Of a stretch of 64,000 nt of DNA, positions 33,407-42,039 are shown piece after piece. The DNA is from Methanoregula formicica SMSP (GTDB taxonomy: Archaea; Halobacteriota; Methanomicrobia; Methanomicrobiales; Methanospirillaceae): assembly GCF_000327485.1 (NCBI RefSeq), contig NC_019943.1:434001-498000 (forward strand), in the 5' to 3' direction. Position 1 is the first letter of the stretch, and each line of letters opens with the position of its first letter. The notes under the pieces were generated by a model. It had not been told where the DNA came from and ran no database searches. It saw only the letters and a program-made list of their open reading frames with translations. The position numbers and the translations under genes were made by a program.

Positions 33407-34644
33407 GCTGCAACCGCCTCCTGCCAGCCGTGTGCGAACTCCGCGATCTTCTCGCAGGGGATGGTTGCCCCTGCCCGGAGCGTGTGCCCGCCGCCGTTCC
33501 CGCCACAGGCTTCCGCAATGGCCCGGACCTTCGGCCCGAGTTCAACGGTGCATCCCTTCGGGTTGCGTGCGGAGATCCGGCACAGGCTGCCGCCCGGGGT
33601 CTTTGCAAAGACAAGCACCGGGCAGGTAGCCGGGATGTCGCGGCAGAGGATGTCGGCAACGTCGCTTGCAACGCTCGTGTCCTTCACCTCGTATACCCCC
33701 ATGATCCCCTCGTACGGGCTCGCCGATTTCACGGCATCGATGATGCGGACGCGGTGCTGCCGGGCAATCTCCCATGCACGGTCGATGTCGTGCGAGGAGC
33801 GCAGGCAGAGCGATGCGCCGATGTCACCATTGCCGGTCTTGCCGCAGGCATCGATGACCGCGGTGAGGGCATGGGCATCCTCGATCACCTCGCGCTGGAG
33901 GTGGTACGTGTCGCCCCAGATACTCTCGAGACCGGCAAGGGTTGCCTTCGGCGCCGCTTCGAGCACCACGCGGGAGACCAGAGTGTCGAGCCGGAGCGGC
34001 TCGTCCGCCTTGGTCTGGTCGCGTGACTCATCGATCATGTCGGCGATCAGCTGCTCGGAGCCGCTGATCCCGTCAAGGTACGGGTGCGTTGCAGTATACC
34101 AGCGCTCGACCATGTCCCGGCCCGGGAGCAGTAAGCCCCGGTCCGGCACAATGATCCCGTTCGAGATCGCTTCGTTGAAGATCGCAAGGTTCCTGCCCCG
34201 GATCTCCTGCCCGTCCCCGATGATCCCGGGGATAACGAGGCCAGCAAGGTCGCGGTTGTCGCCCATCTGCTGGGCAACAATGTATGCGGTCCCTGCTGCA
34301 GAGAGCTCCCGGTCGCCGTCAATGCCGGCAAGGCGTGGGTTGGCCTGGAACTCTCCGGTAAAGAGCGGGAGGTGGTGGTCCACCACCATCGTCGCTTTCG
34401 GGAGGTCTGCTATGCCTGCGCCGATATCGCAGAGGAGGTATGCACTTTCAGCGGGGATGTCCGCTGCTGTTACGTCCTGTCGCACCCGGAGCCGGAACCG
34501 TATGCCTGCACGGAGCATCGCGTGGCAGAGGATGGAAGCGGCTGCAATGCCGTCCGCATCGTGGTGCGCGAGCACCTCGACGAACTCCTGCCTGCGGATC
34601 TGTGCTGCAACGGTGGCAGCCTGGGACTCAAGCGACACGGACAT
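33403..34644 (-). CDS. Archaeal RecJ-like DHH/DHHA1 phosphoesterase
   Basis: A 413-residue DHH-family phosphoesterase. The DHH domain has VLAHHDADGIAAASIL (motif I), YLLCDIGAGIADL (motif II) and MVVDHHLPLF (motif III, DHH). The C-terminal DHHA1 domain ends with GGNGGGHTLRAGATIP. Archaeal members next to rps15 (GAN in Thermococcus) are RecJ-like single-strand exonucleases that bind the GINS complex. Whether this one acts on DNA or RNA cannot be told here. It starts 20 bases after rps15 and overlaps pcc1 by 4 bases. Confidence 0.9.
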   Translation of the reverse strand: MSVSLESQAATVAAQIRRQEFVEVLAHHDADGIAAASILCHAMLRAGIRFRLRVRQDVTAADIPAESAYLLCDIGAGIADLPKATMVVDHHLPLFTGEFQANPRLAGIDGDRELSAAGTAYIVAQQMGDNRDLAGLVIPGIIGDGQEIRGRNLAIFNEAISNGIIVPDRGLLLPGRDMVERWYTATHPYLDGISGSEQLIADMIDESRDQTKADEPLRLDTLVSRVVLEAAPKATLAGLESIWGDTYHLQREVIEDAHALTAVIDACGKTGNGDIGASLCLRSSHDIDRAWEIARQHRVRIIDAVKSASPYEGIMGVYEVKDTSVASDVADILCRDIPATCPVLVFAKTPGGSLCRISARNPKGCTVELGPKVRAIAEACGGNGGGHTLRAGATIPCEKIAEFAHGWQEAVAA

Positions 34645-34664
34645 GTGGACGAACTCCTGATGGA

Positions 34665-35123
34665 TTACCTGGAGAGGAGGATCTCGGCGTTCTCCGGCTT
34701 GTAGACCCAGCCGGCGGGCAGCTTCTTGCTCGACGTGTAGTACTTCACGAGACGGCGGATCTTGGACTCGACCAGCTGGAGCTGGCGCTTGTTGTGCAGG
34801 TCACGCTTGTTCTCGCCAAGGTGTTTCCTCATGCCAAGGGCCTTGCCCATCAGGTCGCGGAGGTCCTCGGGGATCTCGGTTGCGACCTTGTTCTCGCGGA
34901 GAATGGTCCCGATCCGCTTGCCGGTTGCCAGCTTGACGTCGGGTACGCCGTACCGGTCCCTCAGGACCAGACCGATCTTTGCGCTCGATGCGCCTTCCTT
35001 CCGGAGGTCCAGGATGATCTTGGTGATCGCCGCGGGGTCAGTGTTCGACCAGGCGGGCGCCTGTTTCCGGTAGGGGCGGACAGAGCATGACTTGCCCCTT
35101 CTGCGGGCGTGCATTCGTGCCAT
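34665..35123 (-). CDS. rps15: 30S ribosomal protein S15 (uS15)
   Basis: A 152-residue archaeal-type uS15, with the N-terminal [20 protein letters not shown] extension before the core helices ([40 protein letters not shown]). It opens a four-gene operon with the RecJ-like nuclease, pcc1 and rps3ae. The 5' region is long: the nearest promoter element, a TATTACCCC on the minus strand at 35289-35297, is about 166 bases upstream of the ATG, leaving room for a structured leader. Confidence 0.97.
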   Translation of the reverse strand: MARMHARRRGKSCSVRPYRKQAPAWSNTDPAAITKIILDLRKEGASSAKIGLVLRDRYGVPDVKLATGKRIGTILRENKVATEIPEDLRDLMGKALGMRKHLGENKRDLHNKRQLQLVESKIRRLVKYYTSSKKLPAGWVYKPENAEILLSR

Positions 35124-35288
35124 GGTGTAGCCTCCTTGAATAGACGAACGTAAGTCCAGAAAAGTGCAGTGCAGGTACTGCTACTGACTCTCTGTAATCC
35201 CAAAGCCATGTTCAGGCAGTGCGGTGGTCGCACGTCGGACTTACATCTGTCAGCACATTAAACAGTGCTGGCTTACTATTGGCGGGGA

Positions 35289-35297
35289 GGGGTAATA
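35289..35297 (-). promoter_or_regulatory. TATTACCCC promoter element upstream of rps15
   Basis: Minus-strand reading CCTTTTATTACCCCTCCCCGCC, of which TTTTATTA is the TATA-like part and the C-tract follows immediately. It lies about 166 bases before the rps15 ATG. If used, it would leave a leader of roughly 140 bases. Confidence 0.5.
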
Positions 35298-35322
35298 AAA
35301 GGCACCGTAGTGTCAGCCCCCA

Positions 35323-37419
35323 TCACAAAGGAGCGTCCTGCCCGGTGCGTCGCCACTTGCCCGGTGGCACGACAATATCGAACCGTGCCCCCTTACCAAA
35401 AGTTCCGGTCTCGGTGATGGTGATGCCCGTGATCCGGAGGATCTCCCGGCAGAGGAAGAGCCCGAGGCCGGTGTGGTTGCCATAGCCCTGGTCAAAGATC
35501 CGCTCCTTCTCCTCCGGGCGGATGCCGACGCCATCGTCCTCGTACCGGATCACGAGGCTGCCTTCCCGTTCCTCTGCAGAGAACCGGACCCGGGACAGGC
35601 CCGGCCTGCCATACCGGATCGCGTTGTCGATGAGGTTGAAGAAGACCTTCTCAAGGAGCGAGTCGGCATAGATCTCGATGTCGGAAAATCCGATCTCCAC
35701 GGCGATCCCTCCGGTCAGGAGGGTGCGGTTTGCCCCGGAGATTGTTGCGTTTACATTGTGCCAGACCGGGACACCTGCGCCCACGTCCTCGAAGTCCCGC
35801 GTGAAATTGATCTCCCGGTCGATCAGGGCAGCGATCCGCTGCTCCTTTTCAATGAAGTCGCGTGCCGTATCGTTTCCGGTGTAATCGCGCGAGAGCTCGA
35901 GGTAGGTTGCAAGCGCAGTGAGCTGGTTTAAGATGTCATGGCGGGTGATGGTCGAGATCAGGGTGAGTTTATGGTGGGCGTTTGCCAGGGCATCCTCGGC
36001 CTGCTTCCGCTTGGTGAGATCCCGGGAGATGCCCATGACGCCGGTGATCGTCCCGTGCGTGTCCCGGATCGGGACAAGGAGCGTATCATGCCAGATCTCG
36101 CCGGTCGGGAGCGGAAGGCTGCCCTCGATCTTGATGGCTTCCCCGGTAGAGATGACCCGGTCCAGTGACTGGCGCTGGCTCTCCCCGACCGGCCCGGGGA
36201 AGAGCCCGGACCGCGGCCTGCCAGTGATCTCGCTCTTTTCCCTGCCGAATGCCTTCGCTGCAAAGGCGTTGACATACGTGACGGTGTCGTCCCTGTCGAT
36301 GATGAAGATGATGTCCTGTGCGGATTCGGCCAGCATCCGGTACCGCTCCTCGCTCTCTGCCAACTTCTCCCGGGACGCGGCGAGTTCGGTAAAGACAGGG
36401 TCGATCGACACGGCAAGCCGGGTGAGCTCGTCGTCCTCCCGGGATACGGTCGTATCCTCTCCGTCTGCGTCAACTCCCCGTTCTTTCACCGACCGGATGA
36501 TGGTATTGATCCGCGAGAGGATGATCCGGTCGACAAAGACAAGGATGAAGAGGGTGAGGAAGATACCGGCAACCGCGATGCTGACAAGGAATGTCGTAAT
36601 CCCGGACATTCCCGTCTGGTAGATACTGCGCGGGCTTGTTACGGCAAGGTAATAGTCAGCCGGGGGCTCCTGGTCGGCGAGCGGGAGGTACGCGGTCACG
36701 AAGTCATTGCCGGATGTCTCGACAGCGACCCGTTTTCCAGCTTCGAATTGTGCCTTTACGCCGGAAAAGGTGGCGTTGTCCGCGATCTCCGTTGCGGAAA
36801 CGATCGAGATGGTGTCCCCCGTGCGGTCCGAGAGTTCTGAGAGATAATCCCCATTGATGCGGCGTGCAAGATGAAGGCTTCCTGCGGCCGGCCCGTGGGC
36901 ATCGTCCATGAGGATGGGGTGGGATGCAAAGATGACCGGCCCCGTGGAAGCCTCCAAAATCCCGTAACTCCCGTTCTGCGAGCGGAGGGTACTCATCGCC
37001 ATGTTGAACCGTTCCATGTCGTTGACGTAGGTGCCGGAAGCGGGCTCGATCATGAGGGCGGTGTCATTGTACTGCATCGAGAAGATGAGGCCGCCGGTCC
37101 GGTTGAAGATCAGCACCCTGTCCTGGGGAAAGCGGGAGAAGAAGTCCGCACCCATGTTCTCGCGGAGCCAGTCCGGGTTTTCCCCCTCAACGAACTGGTA
37201 CGTCGACGACCAGACAGAGTAGTCACGGGTTGTTGAGAAACCCGACTTCAGATCGGTCTCGATGGCGCTCCGTGCCGTTGCAACGGCATCCTCCATCTCG
37301 ATAGTCTCCAGTTTTTTGTAGCTTGCCTCCATGGAAACGGCGGAAAAGAGGGCAACCAGGGAAAATGCAAAAATGAGAGCGATCCCGATCCCGAGCAGCA
37401 GTTTCGTCCTGAGGTCCAT
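35323..37419 (-). CDS. Membrane sensor histidine kinase with CHASE4 and PAS domains
   Basis: A 698-residue protein. TM1 (about 7-29) is followed by an extracytoplasmic CHASE4-like domain (about 55-265; DYSVWSSTYQFVEGENPDWL and DRVLIFNRTGGLIFSM are characteristic). TM2 (about 275-300) leads to a linker, a PAS domain (about 355-470, YRMLAESAQDIIFIIDRDDTVTYVN) and the kinase. The phospho-acceptor region reads ISTITRHDILNQLTALATYLEL, the methanogen HisKA-like form, and the ATPase has LIDNAIRYG (N box), DDGVGIRPEEKERIF (G1) and GLGLFLC (G2). No response regulator is adjacent. The ligand is unknown. The ATG at 37419 has no nearby alternative. Confidence 0.9.
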   Translation of the reverse strand: MDLRTKLLLGIGIALIFAFSLVALFSAVSMEASYKKLETIEMEDAVATARSAIETDLKSGFSTTRDYSVWSSTYQFVEGENPDWLRENMGADFFSRFPQDRVLIFNRTGGLIFSMQYNDTALMIEPASGTYVNDMERFNMAMSTLRSQNGSYGILEASTGPVIFASHPILMDDAHGPAAGSLHLARRINGDYLSELSDRTGDTISIVSATEIADNATFSGVKAQFEAGKRVAVETSGNDFVTAYLPLADQEPPADYYLAVTSPRSIYQTGMSGITTFLVSIAVAGIFLTLFILVFVDRIILSRINTIIRSVKERGVDADGEDTTVSREDDELTRLAVSIDPVFTELAASREKLAESEERYRMLAESAQDIIFIIDRDDTVTYVNAFAAKAFGREKSEITGRPRSGLFPGPVGESQRQSLDRVISTGEAIKIEGSLPLPTGEIWHDTLLVPIRDTHGTITGVMGISRDLTKRKQAEDALANAHHKLTLISTITRHDILNQLTALATYLELSRDYTGNDTARDFIEKEQRIAALIDREINFTRDFEDVGAGVPVWHNVNATISGANRTLLTGGIAVEIGFSDIEIYADSLLEKVFFNLIDNAIRYGRPGLSRVRFSAEEREGSLVIRYEDDGVGIRPEEKERIFDQGYGNHTGLGLFLCREILRITGITITETGTFGKGARFDIVVPPGKWRRTGQDAPL

Positions 37420-37634
37420 CCGGGTATGCTCTCCCCTGCTATCGTTTCCCGGAGCAATCCGGGCTGACTATTGACAACTATAGATAATCGTGGCGGAATA
37501 AATCCCTGACGGTTGTCGGCCTTCCCCCGACATTCAGGGCAATGACGTACTCCGGTACGGACTCCGCAACAGGCGATTGCCCGCCCATCTTCCTCCACCT
37601 TTTTACCTTCTGCAGGCAAAACGGATTATTAACG

Positions 37635-38369
37635 ATGGACAAGATCCCGATTGAGTCCCCTGACGAGGAATCCGCGATACGCTTTCGCGACTGCTTCTCG
37701 GTGCGGTACATCCAGTCGGCAGCAGTGCTCTGCCGGCTCGGGTACGGGATCGAGCAGGAAAAGAAAGGGCAGGATGCCCTCACGGAGGAACAGGTGCTCC
37801 GTCACGAGGCGTTCGTGCTGAACGCTATCCTCTCTGCCGTAGCATTCCTAGAGTCCACCATCAACGAGCTGCACGCGGATGCCGTGGACGGTGCCTACTT
37901 CTATTCTGACGAGCAGCACGAGGCGGTCCTCAAAACAATCGCGGACGGGTGGAAGAACGAGAAGAACTTCGACCGTGCCCCCCTCATCACCCGCTACCAG
38001 AAGATCCTCGCGATTGCCGGGACTGCTCCGTTCGATGAAGATGATGCGGCATTTTCGAATGTCCGGCAGTTGATCGAGATTCGCAACCACCTCATGCACT
38101 ACAAGCGGGAGTGGATCGTTATCGGCGAGGAAAAGCACCCGGGAAAAGCGGAGACCACAAGCGAACGGTTCGGGAGGATCCTGGCTAAAAAATTCGCCAT
38201 AAACCCGTTCGTTGCCAGAAACCGGCCGTTCTTCCCCGACAAGTGCCTGGGCCACGGGTGTGCGGAATGGGCCATTGTCAACAGCGTCATCTTCACCGAT
38301 GCGTTCTTCCGGAAACTGGGCCTTCCGGCTTCCTACGAGGGGATCCGCGACGAACTTTCAACGCGATAA
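37635..38369 (+). CDS. HEPN-like protein of unknown function
   Basis: I use the ATG at 37635 (MDKIPIES); the frame is open from 37542 but those residues look non-coding. The 244-residue protein is alpha-helical. Residues about 65-80 (AFVLNAILSAVAFLESTINEL) and 137-165 (NVRQLIEIRNHLMHYKREW) resemble a HEPN four-helix domain, with the Rx4H motif RNHLMH. Canonical HEPN RNases carry this motif. No MNT nucleotidyltransferase, antitoxin or CRISPR neighbour is seen. The C-terminus (KCLGHGCAEWAIVNSVIFTD) is another helix-rich part. The call is structural inference; a non-catalytic HEPN-like sensor is equally possible. Confidence 0.55.
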   Translation: MDKIPIESPDEESAIRFRDCFSVRYIQSAAVLCRLGYGIEQEKKGQDALTEEQVLRHEAFVLNAILSAVAFLESTINELHADAVDGAYFYSDEQHEAVLKTIADGWKNEKNFDRAPLITRYQKILAIAGTAPFDEDDAAFSNVRQLIEIRNHLMHYKREWIVIGEEKHPGKAETTSERFGRILAKKFAINPFVARNRPFFPDKCLGHGCAEWAIVNSVIFTDAFFRKLGLPASYEGIRDELSTR

Positions 38370-38389
38370 AAAAGGATATTCCGGCGGGA

Positions 38390-38785
38390 TCAGCGCCGTC
38401 TCTTCTTCCTGTCCGGCTTCTCGTCAGCCATTGACATCAGGTCGATGATGTAGGACCCCTCTTTGCCCACGCTGACAACCCGCTCGTCGGTTTTTGCCAT
38501 CTTCTCGAGGTTGAGCTCATAGGATCCGGGGGCAACGATCCGGATGGTCTCGACCCGGTCGTACATCTCCACCGGCTTCTTCTGCTGAGGCTCGATGACC
38601 TCCAGCACCTCTTCGTGGCTCTCCTCGGCGATCTCCTCGATCGTCTTCTCTTCGAGCACGTCCTTGTGAAGCTCCTCCTCCTTCACATAGAGGAACTTCT
38701 TGCCGCCGCAGCTCTCGCACCCTTTCAGGATCTCGGTAGACCCGTCCTTGTACTCCCGCCCGCATTTCGTGCACTTATGCGGCAT
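38390..38785 (-). CDS. Zn-ribbon protein linked to an Era-like GTPase
   Basis: A 131-residue protein. The N-terminal zinc ribbon is HKCTKCGREYKDG ... GCESCGGKKFLYV (two CxxC pairs at about residues 5-8 and 23-26). The middle is acidic and helical (EELHKDVLEEKTIEEIAEE). The C-terminal half has ETIRIVAPGSYELNLEKM and GKEGSYIIDLMSM, which matches archaeal COG3364-type proteins. The tail is basic. Its start is 7 bases from the stop of the GTPase gene; the pair is conserved in euryarchaea as I recall. Function unknown, possibly ribosome or RNA related. Confidence 0.72.
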   Translation of the reverse strand: MPHKCTKCGREYKDGSTEILKGCESCGGKKFLYVKEEELHKDVLEEKTIEEIAEESHEEVLEVIEPQQKKPVEMYDRVETIRIVAPGSYELNLEKMAKTDERVVSVGKEGSYIIDLMSMADEKPDRKKRRR

Positions 38786-38792
38786 TGCGTAA

Positions 38793-39446
38793 TCACCCGA
38801 AATACTCGATCATGGTCTCGTACAGATCTTCGACATTCTTCCCTTCGAGGCCCGAGATGGCGACCACCGGGTGCTGGGGGAAGGCGCTCCGGATCCGGGC
38901 CGGTGCCGCGTCCGTGAGGTCGATCTTGTTCGCCACGATGATGACCGGCAGGTTGCGGGCCTCGATGATCCCGATCATCATGATGTTGACCTGCATGAAC
39001 GGGTCGGTGGTGGAATCGAGCATATAGATGACCCCGTCGATATCCTCGCGGAGCCAGTGCATTGCCTCGGCAACACCTTCCGTCGCCTCGCGGGCGCGGA
39101 TGATCGCCTCGTCTTTCTCCATCCCGAACTCGAGGAACTCGTGGTAATCGATCTTGGTCGTGACACCCGGGGTATCGACGATGTCCATCGTCACCGTGTT
39201 GCCGTTTGCGCCGGAGATGATGATGTCTTCCTTTCTCCGCGCCCGCCGCGTCTCGTGCGGGATCTCGCTGACCGGGCCTATTGCATCTCCGGTCCAGTCG
39301 CGGGCAATGCGGTTTGCAAGCGTAGTCTTCCCGGCATTCGGGGGTCCGTAGATGCCGATGCGGGTCCGCTTCTTCTTGAAAAACCGGTTCAACATACCGG
39401 AGAATTTTTTCCTGACTGTCCCAAAGGTCTGAGAAAATATCTTCAC
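38793..39446 (-). CDS. Era-like small GTPase (TRAFAC family)
   Basis: A 217-residue GTPase. Visible motifs are G1 GPPNAGKTT (about 35-43), G3 DTPGV, G4 ANKIDL and G5-like ISGLEG. The N-terminal 30 residues are basic and could bind membrane or RNA. The Era/Obg-like spacing (ARRKEDIIISGANGNTVTMDIVDTPG) fits the archaeal Era-like group. No KH domain follows, so it is not bacterial Era. With the adjacent zinc-ribbon gene it may act in ribosome assembly; inference only. The ATG at 39446 begins MKIFSQTFGTVRKKFSG. A TAATAACCCTCCC element, a looser version of the promoter motif, lies on the minus strand near 39528-39541. Confidence 0.82.
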   Translation of the reverse strand: MKIFSQTFGTVRKKFSGMLNRFFKKKRTRIGIYGPPNAGKTTLANRIARDWTGDAIGPVSEIPHETRRARRKEDIIISGANGNTVTMDIVDTPGVTTKIDYHEFLEFGMEKDEAIIRAREATEGVAEAMHWLREDIDGVIYMLDSTTDPFMQVNIMMIGIIEARNLPVIIVANKIDLTDAAPARIRSAFPQHPVVAISGLEGKNVEDLYETMIEYFG

Positions 39447-39627
39447 TATCCACCTCGAAGGGAGAGCGATGTGACCGGGAACGACCGGTACACAGGGTTC
39501 ACCATAGTGTCTCTACTACTGTTTGGATGGGAGGGTTATTAGGTTTCTCGTCCCGGAGGCAGGTTTTCCGACGGCAGGGCCCGCCCGGTATTACTGCCCC
39601 GCATCGGGATCTGCAACGGCCAAATTG

Positions 39628-39635
39628 TATTTATA
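39628..39635 (+). promoter_or_regulatory. TATA box of the CBS-domain operon
   Basis: TATTTATA at 39628-39635, flanked by aaattg before and caagg after, lies 62 bases before the first CBS gene ATG at 39698. Transcription should start near 39660. The gene has a perfect ribosome-binding site, GGAGGTGA, at 39687-39694. Confidence 0.6.
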
Positions 39636-39697
39636 CAAGGGGAAGGGAGTATGCTAATTGTAATCATCAGCTAGCAAGCACTTCAAGGAGGTGACTC

Positions 39698-40264
39698 ATG
39701 AAAAAGACAAACAACACAATCCGGGTGGAGACCCATGTCCCCGTCAGGGAAGTGATGCGGAAGAACCCGATCATGATCGGTATCGAGGCAACCGCGGCAA
39801 AGGCCGCGAGGGCCATGTGCACCGAGGAGGTCGGGAGCGTCATCATCCTCAAAAACACAATGCCCATTGGCATCGTGACCGAGGAAGACCTTGCCTGCAA
39901 GGTGGTGGCAAAGGATCTGAAACCCAGCTCTGTACATGTATCTGATATCATGAGCACGCCACTCATTACGGTGAGTGCGGAGAAGACGGTAGTAGACGCT
40001 GCCACGATGATGGTGAAGCGAAAGGTGAGGAGGCTTCCCGTTGTCGACAAGGACAAGAAGGTCATCGGGATCGTGACTGTCCGGGACCTCCTTACCGTAT
40101 CCAACGAGCTCAACGAGCTCCTCAACGACATTATCGAGATCAACCGTGAGGAGATCGTAGAGCAGGGGATCTGTGCCCACTGCAGCCAGATGTCTGATGA
40201 TCTGAAGCGGGTGGACAACGTGATGCTCTGCCCCGCCTGCCGGGAGGAGGAAAATATCAGATGA
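39698..40264 (+). CDS. CBS-domain pair with C-terminal zinc ribbon
   Basis: A 188-residue protein with two CBS motifs (about 8-65, VREVMRKNPIMIG...GIVTEEDLA; and about 78-140, VSDIMSTPLITVS...GIVTVRDLL). Its C-terminal zinc ribbon is CAHCSQM...CPACREEE. CBS pairs bind adenine nucleotides (AMP, ATP, SAM), and the zinc ribbon may contact protein or nucleic acid. It is the first of five adjacent CBS genes, with a consensus ribosome-binding site GGAGGTGA. Its stop overlaps the next start by 4 bases (ATGA). No enzyme domain is attached. Confidence 0.88.
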   Translation: MKKTNNTIRVETHVPVREVMRKNPIMIGIEATAAKAARAMCTEEVGSVIILKNTMPIGIVTEEDLACKVVAKDLKPSSVHVSDIMSTPLITVSAEKTVVDAATMMVKRKVRRLPVVDKDKKVIGIVTVRDLLTVSNELNELLNDIIEINREEIVEQGICAHCSQMSDDLKRVDNVMLCPACREEENIR

Positions 40265-41010
40265 AAACAGCACAGGATTTCATCGTCGAGATCCCTGTGC
40301 TGAAACCAACCGACCGGATAACAAAGGCACGGCAGATCCTGCGCGATGACCGGTTCCGTGAAGTCTATGTTGTGGATGCAAAGAAAGGCCTCCTCGGCTA
40401 TATCGACATCACGGATGGCCTGCGGGTGACCGCAACCAAATCGGACATTACCGTCGAGGGGTTTGTGAGGGATGCCCCCGCTGCAAACCCTGCCGACACG
40501 GTTGAAAAGGTGGCAGGGATGATGAGACAGTTCCATACGGACAGCGCCGCAGTTGTCACCGGCACAAGGCAGGTGACCGGAGGCGTCCTCCTCGCGGACA
40601 TCTTCCCGGTCATCATTTCGAAAAACGAACTCCGTGGCACGGTTTCGAAGTACATGACGAAGAAGGTGATCTCAGCACAACCGTCTGACAGTATCCAGAA
40701 GGTCTACACACTGATCATGGAGAGCGGGTTTGCGGCCTTTCCCGTAGTGGAGAAGAAGAATCCTGTCGGGGTAATCTCCCGGCGCGACCTGATCAGCCAT
40801 ACCCGTGCACGCCCGGCGCTGGCACAGCACAGCAGCGCGACGGTTGGCGACCTGATGACGCGGGACGTGGTCTCGATCTCTCCGGAGGAGCCGATCAGCA
40901 CCGCGGCGGAACTGCTCGTCATGCACGATGTCAGTCTCCTGCCTGTTGTCGACAGGGACCAGCTTGCCGGGGTCGTCAACCGCCACGATGTCCTCGCTGC
41001 CCTTGCATAA
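40261..41010 (+). CDS. Four-CBS-domain protein
   Basis: A 249-residue protein formed of four CBS motifs in two tandem pairs. By eye they start near residues 4 (QDFIVEIPVLKPTD), 63 (VEGFVRDAPAANP), 126 (VSKYMTKKVISAQ) and 192 (VGDLMTRDVVSISPEEP). The end is HDVLAALA. The second motif is the most divergent and lacks the usual GIVT turn (TGGVLLADIFPVI). It overlaps the preceding gene by 4 bases and is 87 bases from the next. Such CBS-only proteins bind adenosine ligands and regulate partners, but the partner is not known. Confidence 0.86.
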   Translation: MKTAQDFIVEIPVLKPTDRITKARQILRDDRFREVYVVDAKKGLLGYIDITDGLRVTATKSDITVEGFVRDAPAANPADTVEKVAGMMRQFHTDSAAVVTGTRQVTGGVLLADIFPVIISKNELRGTVSKYMTKKVISAQPSDSIQKVYTLIMESGFAAFPVVEKKNPVGVISRRDLISHTRARPALAQHSSATVGDLMTRDVVSISPEEPISTAAELLVMHDVSLLPVVDRDQLAGVVNRHDVLAALA

Positions 41011-41097
41011 CGGGGAGGGGACGTGGCCGGAACACGCCAGGAAAACGGGATGGTTTTTCCCGGAACGGAAGAATAATCGCAATATCGGAGGAGAAGG

Positions 41098-42039
41098 ATG
41101 CACCAGAACGGCCGGGCCACAAAACAGGGCGACCGGCTCCTGAAGATGCAGGGAAAGCTCGACCGCGGGCCGGTGGAGTTCAAGTCCCGTATCGTGGAAC
41201 AGGAAGGAGAGATCATGGCGATTGCGACCCGCGATGTCATCTCGCTGCCGCAGACGCAGAGCATCATGGCGGCGGTGGAGCAGATGACGACATGCGGGTT
41301 CCGTCGGCTTCCCGTGACCGATGCCGGCACGAAGCGGCTGCTTGGGATCGTCACATCAGGAGACATCATCAACTTCCTGGGCGGGGGAGACAAGTATCAG
41401 CTGGTCCAGGTACGGCACAACGGCAACCTGATTGCCGCGGTGAACGAGGCCATCCGGACGATCATGACCCCGCAGCCCGAGACACTGAAAAGCGATGCCC
41501 GGATACGCGATGCGGTCGATGTGATAACCACAAGGAAGATCGGGGGACTGCCGATCGTGGACAAAGATGGGATCCTCCTTGGAATCGCCACAGAGCGCGA
41601 TGTCCTGTCGGTGCTTGCCTCTGGGAGGAGCCCGCTGCATGTCGAGGACGTGATGAGTTCGGCCCTCCGTGTTACCGCCCCTGACTGCCCGATCGCAACG
41701 GTCACCCGCGACATGATAAAGCACCGCTTCCGGCGCCTGCCGGTGGTGAGCGACGATGTCCTGTACGGGATCGTCACGGCAACCGACATCATGCGCTACC
41801 TCGGGAGCAGGGATGTGTTCTCGAAGATGGTGACCGGCAATGTCACCGAAGTGACAGGGCTCCCCGTCAGGAACCTGATTGCCGGGGAACTCTTCACGAC
41901 AAGCCCGGAGAAGACCATCAATGAGGTGGCCCAGGAGATGCTCAAGAAGAACATCGGAGCGCTTCCGGTCATCGAGGACTCCCGTCTTGTCGGGCTCGTC
42001 ACCGAGTTCGACCTGGTACGGGCGTTTTCCGGGGGGTGA
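41098..42039 (+). CDS. Four-CBS-domain protein with an N-terminal extension
   Basis: A 313-residue protein. A basic N-terminal 40 residues (HQNGRATKQGDRLLKMQGKLDRGPVEF) are followed by four CBS motifs: one with RDVISLPQTQSIMAAVEQM, then IRTIMTPQPETL, VEDVMSSALRVTAPD and VRNLIAGELFTTSPEKT. The gene has a good AGGAGAAGG site before its ATG at 41098, after an 87-base gap, so it may have its own promoter or be translated as part of the same operon. It overlaps the following gene by 4 bases (GTGA). The N-terminal extension could carry a binding function not present in the others. Confidence 0.86.
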   Translation: MHQNGRATKQGDRLLKMQGKLDRGPVEFKSRIVEQEGEIMAIATRDVISLPQTQSIMAAVEQMTTCGFRRLPVTDAGTKRLLGIVTSGDIINFLGGGDKYQLVQVRHNGNLIAAVNEAIRTIMTPQPETLKSDARIRDAVDVITTRKIGGLPIVDKDGILLGIATERDVLSVLASGRSPLHVEDVMSSALRVTAPDCPIATVTRDMIKHRFRRLPVVSDDVLYGIVTATDIMRYLGSRDVFSKMVTGNVTEVTGLPVRNLIAGELFTTSPEKTINEVAQEMLKKNIGALPVIEDSRLVGLVTEFDLVRAFSGG

